Shown one piece after another: positions 8,061 through 16,802 of a DNA stretch of 64,000 bases. The notes beneath the pieces were generated by a model. The model searched no databases. It worked only from the letters and a program-made list of their open reading frames with translations, and was not told where the DNA came from. How positions within the stretch are numbered: the stretch's first letter is position 1; every line of letters begins with the position of its first letter. Both the position numbers and the translations under genes were made by a program. The DNA is from CATOSD01 sp965203135 (GTDB taxonomy: Bacteria > Chloroflexota > Dehalococcoidia > Lucifugimonadales > CATOSD01): contig CBDBBO010000001.1 of assembly GCA_965203135.1 (NCBI GenBank), forward strand, positions 310,001 to 374,000, written 5' to 3'.

Positions 8061-9113
8061 ATGCCCACCATCGAGGCCGACCGGCTCGAGAATATCGCCA
8101 GCAGGCTGCTGCAGGCCGCGGGCGCGAGCGAGGAGGAGGCGGCTATCGTCAGCCGGCACTCCATCGGGGCGAATCTCGCGGGCCACGACTCGCACGGGAT
8201 CATCCAGATTCCCACGTACATCGACCGGGTGAATCAGGAGCACATCGTGCCGGGCGCGCCGTTCGAGGTGGTGCGGGAGACGGCCACCACGACCGTGATC
8301 GACGGCCACTGGGGGTTCGGGTACGTGGTGTCCGAGCGCGCGATGAACATGACCATCGAGAAGGCGCGGCAGAACAGCATCGCGGCGGCGACGGTGTTCC
8401 GGCAGAGCCACGTGGGGCGCGTCGCGGACTATCCGATCATGGCGGCTGAGGCGGGGATGATCGGGATGATGACCGCGGACTCCGGGCGCTCGGCCAAGTC
8501 GGTGGCGCCGTTCGGCGGGCGGGAGGCGCGGCTGGGGACGAATCCCATCTGCATCGCCATGCCCAGCAACCTGGACGGGCCGTTCTTCATCGACATGGCC
8601 ACCAGCGCCGTGGCGGCGGGCAAGCTCGCGGTGGCGACGGCGCGCAACGCTCCCATCCCGGAGGGCTGGCTGCTGGACAGGGACGGCAACCAGACGACGG
8701 ACCCGGGCGCGCTGCGCCAGGGCGGCGTGATGCTGCCGCTGGGCGGGCCGGAGGGCCACAAGGGGTACGGGCTGTCCGCGATGGTGGAGATTTTCTCCGG
8801 AATCCTGACGGGGCTGGGGTTCGGCATCGACCCGACGGGGCGTCACAACGACGGCTGCTTCATGGCGGCGTTCAGCGTGGACGCGTTCCGCGACCTGGCA
8901 GAGTTCAGGCGGGAGGTCACCGAGTTTGCCGAGTACCTGACGAGCACGCCGCCCGCGGACGGGTTCGACCGGGTGTACTATCCGGGCGAGCTGGAGCACC
9001 TGCGCTCGGCGCAGAAGCGTCGGGACGGGATCGAGGTGGAGGACGCGACGTGGGGTCGGCTGCGGGCGCTTGCGGAGGAGTACGGGCTGGCGGACGAGCT
9101 GGCGCTGGAGTGA
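8061..9113 (+). CDS. Ldh-family (malate/L-lactate/ureidoglycolate-type) NAD(P) oxidoreductase
   Basis: A 350-residue member of the LDH2/MDH2 oxidoreductase family, which reduces 2-oxo acids or oxidises 2-hydroxy acids with NAD(P). Recognisable segments are the His-containing GHDSHGIIQIP near residue 50, RQSHVGRVADYP near 115, GTNPICIAMP near 160, FFIDMATSAVAAGK near 180 and GGPEGHKGYGLS near 235. The ATG at 8061 follows GGAGGTG. An upstream in-frame extension lacks family sequence and overlaps the NYN remnant. A likely extended -10 (TGCTAGACT) sits about 30 nt upstream. The substrate cannot be told from sequence. A hairpin repeat and the epoxide hydrolase follow. Confidence 0.85.
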   Translation: MPTIEADRLENIASRLLQAAGASEEEAAIVSRHSIGANLAGHDSHGIIQIPTYIDRVNQEHIVPGAPFEVVRETATTTVIDGHWGFGYVVSERAMNMTIEKARQNSIAAATVFRQSHVGRVADYPIMAAEAGMIGMMTADSGRSAKSVAPFGGREARLGTNPICIAMPSNLDGPFFIDMATSAVAAGKLAVATARNAPIPEGWLLDRDGNQTTDPGALRQGGVMLPLGGPEGHKGYGLSAMVEIFSGILTGLGFGIDPTGRHNDGCFMAAFSVDAFRDLAEFRREVTEFAEYLTSTPPADGFDRVYYPGELEHLRSAQKRRDGIEVEDATWGRLRALAEEYGLADELALE

Positions 9114-9123
9114 GGGGGCCGGG

Positions 9124-9163
9124 CACCCCCATCCTAACCTTCCCCCTGCGAGGGGGAAGGGAC
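9124..9163. repeat. REP-like hairpin repeat
   Basis: CCTTCCCCCT/AGGGGGAAGG (9138-9160) with a 3-nt loop, preceded by the tag CACCCCCATCCTAACC. It is the same family as the repeat at 1154-1176 and lies between the Ldh and epoxide hydrolase genes. Confidence 0.7.
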
Positions 9164-9176
9164 TTGTGAGAGCAGC

Positions 9177-10325
9177 ATGTCAGAACCGTTTCGCGTAGAC
9201 ATAGCGGAGGACGACCTGGAAGACCTGCGGGGGCGGATTGCGGCGACGCGGTGGCCGGATGAGGTGGACGGCGCGGGGTGGGACTACGGCTCGAACCTGG
9301 GCTACATGCGGGAGCTTGCGGACTACTGGCTGACGGGGTTCGACTGGCGGGAGCAGGAGCGGCGTCTGAACGAGATTCCGCAGTTCACGGCGGAGGTGGA
9401 CGGCCAGCGGCTGCACTTCGTGCACGCGCGCGGGCAGGGGCCCAATCCGATGCCGCTGCTCATCACGCACGGCTGGCCGAGCACCTTCTGGGAGATGTAC
9501 AAGCTGATTCCGCTGCTGACCGACCCCGCCTCGCACGGTGGGGACGCCGCAGACGCCTTCGACGTGGTCGTGCCGTCGATGCCGGGATATGGCTTCTCGG
9601 GAAAGCCCACGGCGCCGGGGATGAGTTACCGGCGGGTGGCGGACCTGTTCGGTCGGCTGATGACGGACGAGCTGGGCTACAGCCGGTTCGGCGCGCACGG
9701 CGGCGACTGGGGCGGCGCGGTTACGGCGAGCGTGGCGCACGCGCGGCCGGACGACGTGATAGGCGGACACGTGACGCTGGTGATAGGCGGGCCGTACCTG
9801 GGCGAGGGCTCGGCGCCGCTGTCGGAGGCGGAAGAGGCATTCATGGCCGAGCGTGCCGAGTGGCGCAGCGAAGAGGGGGGCTACGGCCACATCCAGGGGA
9901 CCAAGCCGCAGACGCTGGCCTACGGGCTGACGGACTCGCCGGTGGGACTGGCGGCGTGGATCGTGGAGAAGTTCCGGACGTGGAGCGACTGCGGCGGGAA
10001 CGTCGAGAGCGTCTACACGAAGGACGAGCTGCTGATCAACGTCAGCATCTACTGGTTCACGGGCACCATAGGGTCGTCGGTGCGGCTGTACTACGAATCG
10101 CAGCGCGACCCACTTCAGCTAGGCCGTGACGAGCGGATACTTCCGCCGGCGGCGGTGGCGACGTTTCCGAAGGAGATCGCGCATCCGCCGAGGGAGTGGT
10201 GCGAGCGCATCTTCGGGGACCTGCGGCGGTTCACGGACATGCCTTACGGCGGCCACTTTGCCGCGATGGAGACACCGCGAGAGCTTGCGGAGGACATTCG
10301 CGGGTTCTTCCGGGAGTTGCGCTGA
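9177..10325 (+). CDS. Epoxide hydrolase (EHN-type alpha/beta hydrolase)
   Basis: A 382-residue protein with the N-terminal EHN domain (about 1-110, FRVDIAEDDLEDLRGRIAATRWP) followed by an alpha/beta-hydrolase core. The oxyanion region is HGWPSTFWEMY, the nucleophile Asp lies in GAHGGDWGG, and the catalytic His is likely in PYGGHFAAME near the C-terminus. Length and order match microsomal-type epoxide hydrolases, which open epoxides to diols by way of an ester intermediate. The protein has no signal peptide and should be cytosolic. The start ATG is 63 nt after the Ldh stop, past a hairpin repeat. Linkage to the Ldh gene suggests breakdown of some organic acid or epoxide (inference). Confidence 0.88.
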   Translation: MSEPFRVDIAEDDLEDLRGRIAATRWPDEVDGAGWDYGSNLGYMRELADYWLTGFDWREQERRLNEIPQFTAEVDGQRLHFVHARGQGPNPMPLLITHGWPSTFWEMYKLIPLLTDPASHGGDAADAFDVVVPSMPGYGFSGKPTAPGMSYRRVADLFGRLMTDELGYSRFGAHGGDWGGAVTASVAHARPDDVIGGHVTLVIGGPYLGEGSAPLSEAEEAFMAERAEWRSEEGGYGHIQGTKPQTLAYGLTDSPVGLAAWIVEKFRTWSDCGGNVESVYTKDELLINVSIYWFTGTIGSSVRLYYESQRDPLQLGRDERILPPAAVATFPKEIAHPPREWCERIFGDLRRFTDMPYGGHFAAMETPRELAEDIRGFFRELR

Positions 10326-10369
10326 TTGAGGCGCGTTCTTCACCCCCATCCTAGCCTTCCCCCATCAAG

Positions 10370-11501
10370 ACGTGTGATGCAAATTAGGATTTAAGCCAGA
10401 ATAAGTCAGGAAGGTGTCGAGGAATGGTATAAGCTAGTTCTATCCCGACCAAAGGAGAACCGGCTGTGCCCTTAGACCTCGACACCTTCCTTACGGCATT
10501 GTACACGATTGTTGATGACTGCTATAGGCCATCTTTGGCCCATCACAAGCCGGTCCGGCCGGGCAGACGGCCTGAGGTGTCGGACAGTGAGGTCCTGACT
10601 TTGATGCTGTGCGCTCAGTGGTCTGGGAAGTCGGAACGGACGTTCCTGAGGTACGCCGCCGAGCATTGGCGAAGTTACTTTCCCAGGATGCTCAGTCAGA
10701 GCGCTTTCAACCGAAGAAGCCGCGACCTGGCAGGTGTTGCGATTGCACTGTCGACGGTGGTGGCGGATGAGTTGGGAGTTCATGCCGCAGCGTATCAGAG
10801 TATAGACAGCGTTCCGGTGCCTCTGATGCGTCGCTGTCGTGGCAGGCGTCATCGTCTGTTCGGCGATGAAGCGGGTATAGGACCCGGAGGGAGCGACAGG
10901 GACTTCTACTACGGGTGCAAACTGCTGCTCGGGGTAACGCCCGAGGGGGTGATAACCGGTTTCACTCTGGCGCCTGCGAACACAGAAGACCGCTGGGTTG
11001 CGGAGAGCTTTCTGTGCTGGCGAGCCGATCCGCATGCGCAGCCGTATCAACCCGCCGATCTGCCAAGTCCTTATCGGACCAATGGCAAAAAGTACGTGGG
11101 AGCCACGGGCCCCGTGTGGCCCAGGTCGGCAGCGGGGAGGGCCAGCGCCAAGCCCTACCTCGGCGACAACGGCTTCTTCGGGGAGTGGTGGCAGGGGCAT
11201 TGGCGTGAACGCTACGGCGCTACCGTGCTCACTCCCAAAGACTGTCGTGGAGCCGGCGCCCAAGCGGCAAAACGGAGACACTCGAGCCGCAAACAGGTAG
11301 TGGAGACCATCAATGGCCACCTGGAGAATGTGTTTGGCCTCCACTTCCCCGGCGCTCGCAGCAAGTGGGGATTGCTGACTCGTATAGCCGCCAAGGTTGC
11401 AGCCTTGAACTTGGGCATATTGCTGAATCGGCTCTTTGGCCGACGCAACTTGGCGCTCGCAACACTCTTCAATCGATGAAGACCTAATATGCATCACACG
11501 T
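10370..11501 (+). mobile_element. IS982-family insertion sequence, intact
   Basis: A 1132-bp element with near-perfect terminal inverted repeats: ACGTGTGATGCAAATTAGG on the left and ACGTGTGATGCATATTAGG on the right when read inward. It is flanked by a 6-bp target duplication ATCAAG (10364-10369 and 11502-11507). It entered the loop of a REP-like hairpin (CCTTCCCCC ATCAA GGGGGAAGG), which is otherwise complete when the element is removed. The duplication and clean ends point to a recent insertion. Confidence 0.9.
10466..11479 (+). CDS. IS982-family transposase
   Basis: A 337-residue DDE transposase filling the insertion sequence. Family signatures are the N-terminal LDTFLTALYTIVDD, SQSAFNRRSRDLA near residue 75, the first Asp in YQSIDSVPVPLMR, the second likely in YLGDNGFFG, and the Glu in QVVETINGHLEN, followed by the usual C-terminal AAKVAALNLGILLNRL. 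The start is GTG with AAAGGAG 9 nt upstream. The frame is uninterrupted, so the element is probably still active or recently was. Confidence 0.88.
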   Translation: MPLDLDTFLTALYTIVDDCYRPSLAHHKPVRPGRRPEVSDSEVLTLMLCAQWSGKSERTFLRYAAEHWRSYFPRMLSQSAFNRRSRDLAGVAIALSTVVADELGVHAAAYQSIDSVPVPLMRRCRGRRHRLFGDEAGIGPGGSDRDFYYGCKLLLGVTPEGVITGFTLAPANTEDRWVAESFLCWRADPHAQPYQPADLPSPYRTNGKKYVGATGPVWPRSAAGRASAKPYLGDNGFFGEWWQGHWRERYGATVLTPKDCRGAGAQAAKRRHSSRKQVVETINGHLENVFGLHFPGARSKWGLLTRIAAKVAALNLGILLNRLFGRRNLALATLFNR

Positions 11502-11537
11502 ATCAAGGGGGAAGGAACTTTGATAAGGAGGCGAGCA

Positions 11538-11972
11538 ATGGATACGGTGCATGAGCAGTTGACCAGTAGCAGGACCATCGCGGTGGTGGGAATCTCGCTT
11601 AACCCGGAGAGGCCTAGCCACTACGTGTCGAAGTACATGCAGGAGCAGGGTTACCGCATCATCCCGGTGAATCCGCTGATCGACGAGGTGCTGGGGGAGA
11701 AGGCGTACCCGGACCTGAAGTCGGTGCCGGAGCCGATCGACATGGTGGACGTGTTCCGGCGGTCGGAGTTTGTGGGTCCGGTGGTGGATGACGCGATCGA
11801 GGCGGGGGCGCGGTACGTGTGGATGCAGGACGGGGTGGTGAACGAGGAGGCGGCGGAGAGGGCGCGCGCGGCGGGGATGAGCGTGGTGATGGACAATTGA
11901 ACGCTGCGTGAGCATCGCCGCCGGTTCGGCGGCGCGGCGGGGGCGGGTTCAGACAACCAGACCACCGCGTAA
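11538..11972 (+). CDS. CoA-binding (YccU-like) protein, candidate selenoprotein (UGA at codon 121)
   Basis: The first 120 codons encode a CoA_binding_2 Rossmann protein: TIAVVGISLNPERPSHYVSK, YRIIPVNP and YVWMQDGVVNEEAA. The frame meets TGA at 11898-11900 after VVMDN. The family continues VVMD-x-Cys and then a tail often like LxEHRRL. Read through, this gene gives U-TLREHRRRF and ends at TAA 11970, for 144 residues, which is the family length. The UGA therefore replaces the conserved Cys. A perfect 7-bp hairpin CGCCGCC/GGCGGCG with loop GGTTC (11916-11934) follows 15 nt later and has no T-run, fitting a bacterial SECIS. Alternatives are a nonsense mutation or a sequence error. The ATG has AGGAGG 6 nt upstream. 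The next gene starts 18 nt after the extended stop. Confidence 0.7.
11916..11934 (+). promoter_or_regulatory. SECIS-like hairpin after in-frame UGA
   Basis: A stem of seven G-C pairs and loop GGTTC, starting 15 nt after the TGA at 11898. The loop begins 22 nt after the UGA and has G in its first two positions, within the published range for bacterial SECIS elements. Confidence 0.55.
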
Positions 11973-11990
11973 ACGGGATGAGGGAACGTG

Positions 11991-13124
11991 ATGACCTCTC
12001 TACACATAACCGACCTCTCAATCAAGGGATTTCGCGGCATTAGAGACCTCTCGATTTCAGGTCTTGGCCGCGTGACGCTGATCACGGGGCGGAACAACAC
12101 GGGGAAGTCTTCGGTGCTGGAGGCGGTGTACTTCTACGTGGGTAACGGATCGCCATCTTCTTTGGTTTACCTACTTGAGTCCCGCGAACAGTATCATAGG
12201 AAAAACTACGAGGAACAGCACCTGCCTGAAATGGAGAGCGTGCAGCTCATCTCCACGCTGTTTCACAACTTTCCCCATCGACCCGAGCAATTCTCTGAGC
12301 CGATTACAGTCTCAGCCAAGGGGAAATTGGGAGCTACAAAGCTAACTGTGAAGATCAGTTGGGCTACAGAAGAACAGGATGTGGATGGAAGGCGGAGATT
12401 AGTTGCTGTTCGGAACCAACCAGAACGTGATCTGAATGGTGTCATTGCACTGTCGATTGAAACAGAGGAGGGGATAAGACTTTATCGCCTCAATTTCTTT
12501 CTCAGGGGGCGCTCTCCGGGGCTTGACTTCGCGCCCTTCCCGATGCGCGACATACGAATGCCCTTGATGTTGATCGACGCCTACAGTGAACATAGAACTG
12601 ACAGGCTAGCGTCTCTGTGGGATGGAGTCGCGCTGACAGACGATGAGCAAGAAGTTGTAGGGGCGCTACGAATAATAGACCCCAACATTTCCGCTGTCTC
12701 AATGGTCGAGAGTGGATCCAATCGTAGAGGAAGGAGGGCAGTGGTGCGCGCCAGCAACATTGCCAGGCCGGTGTCTCTCGGTACATTTGGCGATGGCGCG
12801 AGTCGCATCTTTGCCTTAGCCTTGGCCCTTGTGAACGCACAAGGCGGCATTCTGTTGGTAGACGAATTCGAAAACGGGCTACACCACACCGTCCAGACGG
12901 ATGTGTGGCGGATGGTCTTCCGATTGGCGGAACGGTTGGACGTCCAGGTATTCGTGACCACCCACAGCCGGGACGCGGTTAGGACCTTCCAGCAAGCCGC
13001 AGCCGAGTCGCCTGAGGAGGGCGTGCTTCTTCGGCTGACGCGCGTAGGCGATGACATAGTTCCGACTGTCGCCAGCGAGGACGATCTGGCCGTTGCCACC
13101 CGCCACGACATCGAGGTGCGCTAG
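11991..13124 (+). CDS. AAA-type ATPase, RecF/OLD-like
   Basis: A 377-residue ABC-like ATPase: an N-terminal strand SIKGFRGIRDLSI, Walker A GRNNTGKS (33-40), a long insert, the signature-like region TFGDGASRIFALALAL, Walker B ILLVDEFENG (about 286-295) and the switch His in FVTTHSRD. This is the layout of the AAA_15/AAA_21 group found in OLD, Gabija and PARIS. The ATG at 11991 has GAGGG upstream and is preferred to GTG 11988. Its partner follows after one base and encodes a TOPRIM-like protein, so the two form a translationally coupled pair. GC is below that of the flanks. A defence role is inferred from architecture. Confidence 0.82.
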   Translation: MTSLHITDLSIKGFRGIRDLSISGLGRVTLITGRNNTGKSSVLEAVYFYVGNGSPSSLVYLLESREQYHRKNYEEQHLPEMESVQLISTLFHNFPHRPEQFSEPITVSAKGKLGATKLTVKISWATEEQDVDGRRRLVAVRNQPERDLNGVIALSIETEEGIRLYRLNFFLRGRSPGLDFAPFPMRDIRMPLMLIDAYSEHRTDRLASLWDGVALTDDEQEVVGALRIIDPNISAVSMVESGSNRRGRRAVVRASNIARPVSLGTFGDGASRIFALALALVNAQGGILLVDEFENGLHHTVQTDVWRMVFRLAERLDVQVFVTTHSRDAVRTFQQAAAESPEEGVLLRLTRVGDDIVPTVASEDDLAVATRHDIEVR

Positions 13125-13125
13125 C

Positions 13126-13746
13126 TTGCCCGACCGAAGGACGCTGTTGGTTGAAGGTACGGACGACCTTCACGTCATTCGGCACATTCTGGAAATCCGC
13201 GGCATTACCGACCTGTGTAAGATACGAGACCATGATGGTCTGGCTAATCTGTTGGAGAGCCTTTCCGTCACGTTAAGGTTTGCTGAAGCCGGGGACGTGG
13301 TAGGCGTAGTCGTCGATGCCGACGATGACCCGAATGCCCGTTGGGACGCCCTCCGGAGCAGATTGGAAGATGTGGGTTTCGCAGATGTGCCGGTCCATCC
13401 CCTAGCTGGTGGCGCGATTCTCAATGCTCCCGATAGCCTTCTCCTGGAGAGGTCCGGCGTGTGGGTAATGCCAGATAATCGCCGCCCCGGAAAGCTGGAA
13501 CACTTCCTGTTGCCCATGATTCCTCAAGGCGACGACCTGTTTGACCACGCCGCCGAATGTGTAGAGTCCATCGCCAATCCGCGATTCCGTCAGCAGGACA
13601 AGACGAAGGCTCTCATCCACACCTGGCTCGCGTGGCAAGCCCGGCCCGGCAGGCCGTATGGCACCGCAATAGCGGCGCGCTTCCTGGACGCGAGCGTACC
13701 GCAGGTGGACGCCTTTGTTGACTGGCTGAACAGGCTGTTTTCCTAG
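13126..13746 (+). CDS. TOPRIM-like DUF3226-type protein, partner of the AAA ATPase
   Basis: A 206-residue protein that opens with RTLLVEGTDDLHVIRHIL (Glu10 as the TOPRIM Glu) and has VVDADDDP (Asp64 and Asp66) as the DxD motif. These are the metal-binding residues of TOPRIM nucleases and primases, and the layout matches DUF3226. The chosen start is TTG at 13126, one base after the ATPase stop, with GAGGTG about 9 nt before it; an upstream TTG at 13093 would overlap the ATPase. Split AAA plus TOPRIM pairs resemble PARIS (AriA/AriB) and OLD-type defence systems, where the TOPRIM protein is the effector. That role is inferred. Confidence 0.75.
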   Translation: MPDRRTLLVEGTDDLHVIRHILEIRGITDLCKIRDHDGLANLLESLSVTLRFAEAGDVVGVVVDADDDPNARWDALRSRLEDVGFADVPVHPLAGGAILNAPDSLLLERSGVWVMPDNRRPGKLEHFLLPMIPQGDDLFDHAAECVESIANPRFRQQDKTKALIHTWLAWQARPGRPYGTAIAARFLDASVPQVDAFVDWLNRLFS

Positions 13747-13806
13747 ACGAAGCTACCTCGTTCCGTTTGCCTCTCCCCATCGCGCGCCGGCGTCGCTGCG
13801 AACCCA

Positions 13807-15354
13807 CTAAGCCAGCGTGATCGGCTGCTCGAAGAGGGTGTCGCCGTGCCAGAGGATGGTGAGTGGTGTCCCGGGCGGGATGTGCTCGCCGAGCGGGACG
13901 GGAAAGTAGACGTGGCCCTCGGCGGTCTGTCCTGCTTCCAGCGTGGTGTCAGGCAGGGCGTCGGGCAGACTGGGGTTCTCCTCGTACAGCGGACGCGATT
14001 CCCACAGGTAATGTATGCGGCCGTATGTGTCGGGGCCGGACGATAGCTGGAACTCCAGGGAACGCAACGAAAGCTCGTCCTCGAGGGCCGTGATGCGGAC
14101 CGGAACGCGAAAGTCGCGGCCTTCAATCGCCTCCGGCGGGCCCAGGACGGTGATGTCGTAAGAGGGCTTGTCGCGGCCGGGATTGGGCCAGTCGGTGAAC
14201 GTCGTGGCCCTGACCGTGTCGCCTATTACCGCTTTCGGGGGAGTGGGTATGTGTCCCCACTGTCCTCCGCTCAGCCTGTCGCCGACTCCCTCGACGGGCG
14301 GGTCGTCCCACAGGACGCCGAGGCTGCCGGCGTCTAACCTGGCGCGCTCCGGAACAGGCGAAGTTCGGGTCAGGTCGGACGCGACTATCTGCTCTGAGCC
14401 GTCGAAGTAGTGCATCTCCGTGAAGGGTCGGCGCGGCACCGTCGTCTCGCGGCTGTCGTCATCGGCGCGGAAGTAGAGATGCGTCTCGTGGGTGCCGCCC
14501 TTGACAAGGATGACGTCCTCGAATTCGGGAGAGTAGGGTGAGGGTGAAGTGTCGAAATTGCTCCAGCTAACCTGCTCGCCGTGTTCGTTCGACTCGGTCT
14601 GCAGAGATGTCAGGAAATAGCCGCCAATGGACGACAGCGACCATCTGGGGACAATCGCGGTTATGCGGACGGGAACTCGGACGGTCTCTTCGTCCACGCT
14701 TTCGGCCGGGCCGAGAGCCATCACGGCGAACGGCGGCTCCTTCAGGTCGGTCTGAATCTGGACCGACTCCCCAATCGCGGCGTACTGCTCGGATTCCGTG
14801 GCGGCGGAGCGCTTCCAGGCGTTCTGCCGTTCCACCACATCGGCCATTAGCGAGTGCCGTTCAGCTTCGAAGGCCAGCTCTTCCAAGTCCACTACTATTG
14901 GACGCCATCGCCCCTGCCGGAAGTGGCACGAGACCAGCACGTGCATCGGCGAGATGAGGCCGGGGTTTTCTTCGCGTATGGCCTGGTCGATGGCGCGGGC
15001 CGCTGCGGCCGGCACACCCAGGAGCAACCCAAGCGCAGCGTCGGGCAGCCTCCTGAGCGAGACGCTGGGCCGCACGAACGCTATGGCCTCGTCGTGCTCG
15101 CGCCTGTCGACGAAGGCGACGTTAATGTTGACTCGCCTGAGCGCCACGGCTTCCTTGCCGGAGATGTCACCAGCGGAAGCGGCGACGTGTTCCTCCACCA
15201 GTTCTGTCCAGCCGTCTTGGAGGGCCCAGCCAATTTCGTATTCGGTGTGTTCTGCGGGGTCGTTGGAGGGCCGGCGAGGAATATCGGACCGCAGGGCCAC
15301 TATGAGCCAGCGGGGGACCATCACGAAGACGAGCCATTTGAAGAAGAGCCTCAT
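13807..15354 (-). CDS. Membrane-anchored protein with two similar beta-type domains, function unknown
   Basis: A 515-residue protein I do not recognise. The N-terminus (KWLVFVMVPRWLIVAL) is a likely membrane anchor. Residues about 40-200 form one domain. Two related domains then follow, about 205-345 and 375-515. Each begins G(E/D)(S/T)V and carries a segment VMALGP or ITVLGP, then (F/V)RVPVRITA, then a Ser-rich strand. This resembles DUF4352-like immunoglobulin folds used for extracytoplasmic binding, but the match is only by eye. It has no obvious operon partner; it lies 48 nt before the catabolic operon's last gene. GC is typical of the genome. Confidence 0.6.
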   Translation of the reverse strand: MRLFFKWLVFVMVPRWLIVALRSDIPRRPSNDPAEHTEYEIGWALQDGWTELVEEHVAASAGDISGKEAVALRRVNINVAFVDRREHDEAIAFVRPSVSLRRLPDAALGLLLGVPAAAARAIDQAIREENPGLISPMHVLVSCHFRQGRWRPIVVDLEELAFEAERHSLMADVVERQNAWKRSAATESEQYAAIGESVQIQTDLKEPPFAVMALGPAESVDEETVRVPVRITAIVPRWSLSSIGGYFLTSLQTESNEHGEQVSWSNFDTSPSPYSPEFEDVILVKGGTHETHLYFRADDDSRETTVPRRPFTEMHYFDGSEQIVASDLTRTSPVPERARLDAGSLGVLWDDPPVEGVGDRLSGGQWGHIPTPPKAVIGDTVRATTFTDWPNPGRDKPSYDITVLGPPEAIEGRDFRVPVRITALEDELSLRSLEFQLSSGPDTYGRIHYLWESRPLYEENPSLPDALPDTTLEAGQTAEGHVYFPVPLGEHIPPGTPLTILWHGDTLFEQPITLA

Positions 15355-15402
15355 GTCTCCCCCATGTCCTCCTTGGCGCCAACCGCCGCCCCTGGGTTCC
15401 GG

Positions 15403-16785
15403 CTAGGCCAGCCTGCATGCGGCCAAGAGCGCGTCGAGGTCATCTTTGGTGCGCATGGTAGTGCACAATTCGAAGATGCGCTCGGGGGCGCCGCTGGGGG
15501 CGACGTCCTCGAGGAGCCAGGTCATCTTGGCTAGCAGCTCGTCGTCGGACATCGGGGCATCGGGGTGGCCCTTGGGCTGGTGGACTACTGCCTCCTCGGC
15601 GCGTCCGTCCGTCAGCTCGGCCACGAGGCGCACGCCCATGATGCCGTGTTGGGCCATCGCCTCGTCGCGCTCGGGCTCGCGCACCAGTTCGATGCGGGAC
15701 GCGAGGGACTTGTACTCGGCGGTGTCCCAGGGGCCGCCCTCGTATTCGCGCGCGGTCAGTCTGCCGCGCAGCAGGGCCATGGCGACGACGAAGGGCGTGC
15801 TGTGGTCGGCGGCCTCGCGCGTGGCGGGCGCGTAGGCCTCGGGCGAGCCCTGCACGCCGCCGCAGACGCCGTTGTGGCCGTACACGGTGAGCTTGGCGAC
15901 GGACTCTGAGCGCACGCCGGCGCGGTGGAGCGCCAGCGCGGCCTCGACGGCGGCCTGGGTGGAGATCTGCGACGGGTAGGACTTGATGACGTTGCGAGTG
16001 GTAGTCCAGCGCTCGCCGAGTTCGTCGATGCGGCCGAGGTTGGCGGGCGCGTCGTGGAGGGGCGCCAGGCGCTCGAAAGTCGTCTCCAGAGCGTCCTCGG
16101 ACGCGGTGATGCCGAGAGCCGCCAGCTCGGCGGACTGCACGGCGCGCTGGGACGCGAGGCCGACGGCCACGGCCTTGATCATGGGGATGCTGGGCGACGG
16201 CCGGAGCCAGGTGTTCAGCACCATGCCCGTGGCGCCGGCCAGCCCGCAGGCGTGCACGGCGGTGTCGGGGCCGGCTCCCAGCAGTCGCGAGGCGACGACG
16301 GCCAGGGTCCAGGGCTCGACGGTGATGGCGTGGTAGCCGCGGCGCGAGAAGTGGTAGGTCTCGGAGAGGGCGCCGAGCAGCTCGTAGTTGGCGACGACGG
16401 CGGTGACAAGCTCGTTCGCGTCGTGGCCGCGGGCCTCGGCGAGAGCGGCCAGGGCGGGAATCACGTCGCTGAAGTGGCCGCCCTCGCGGCCGGGCGTGGG
16501 GGCGAAGATGTCGTTGGCGTCGAGGTACCGCACCATCGTGCCGTTGACCAGGGCCGCGGTGTCGGCGGGGGTCTTGTCGGTGGCGCCGATGAGCGTGGCG
16601 TCCGGGGAGCCGCCGCGGGCGAGGGCGTACTCGCGGGCCTTGGCGACAGGCTCGGCGTGGTAAGCGGCGAGGGCGCAGGCGAAGCTGTCGGCCAGGTAGC
16701 GCCGGGCGGCGGTGACGGCGTCGGATGGTAACTCCTCGTAGCGGAGGCCGTGGACGAAGTTAGCCAGCTTTTCGGCAACGAACAT
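15403..16785 (-). CDS. MmgE/PrpD family protein
   Basis: A 460-residue member of the MmgE/PrpD family, which includes 2-methylcitrate dehydratase, cis-aconitate decarboxylase and iminodisuccinate epimerase. Typical segments are the N-terminal LANFVHGLRYEELPSDAV, the lid region GTMVRYLDANDIF with GHFSDVIPA near residues 95-115, and KSYPSQISTQAAVEAAL near 290. The start ATG at 16785 lies 17 nt after the preceding small gene. A longer reading frame exists but overlaps that gene. It is the third gene of a minus-strand operon with an enoyl-CoA hydratase, which points to organic acid catabolism; the exact substrate is unknown. Confidence 0.87.
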   Translation of the reverse strand: MFVAEKLANFVHGLRYEELPSDAVTAARRYLADSFACALAAYHAEPVAKAREYALARGGSPDATLIGATDKTPADTAALVNGTMVRYLDANDIFAPTPGREGGHFSDVIPALAALAEARGHDANELVTAVVANYELLGALSETYHFSRRGYHAITVEPWTLAVVASRLLGAGPDTAVHACGLAGATGMVLNTWLRPSPSIPMIKAVAVGLASQRAVQSAELAALGITASEDALETTFERLAPLHDAPANLGRIDELGERWTTTRNVIKSYPSQISTQAAVEAALALHRAGVRSESVAKLTVYGHNGVCGGVQGSPEAYAPATREAADHSTPFVVAMALLRGRLTAREYEGGPWDTAEYKSLASRIELVREPERDEAMAQHGIMGVRLVAELTDGRAEEAVVHQPKGHPDAPMSDDELLAKMTWLLEDVAPSGAPERIFELCTTMRTKDDLDALLAACRLA

Positions 16786-16802
16786 TTTTCTAGACCCCCA
16801 TG

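Noticed and set aside
11916..11934. The hairpin after the CoA-binding frame as an intrinsic terminator
   Set aside because: No T-run follows, the reading frame continues through it with conserved sequence, and the next gene is close.
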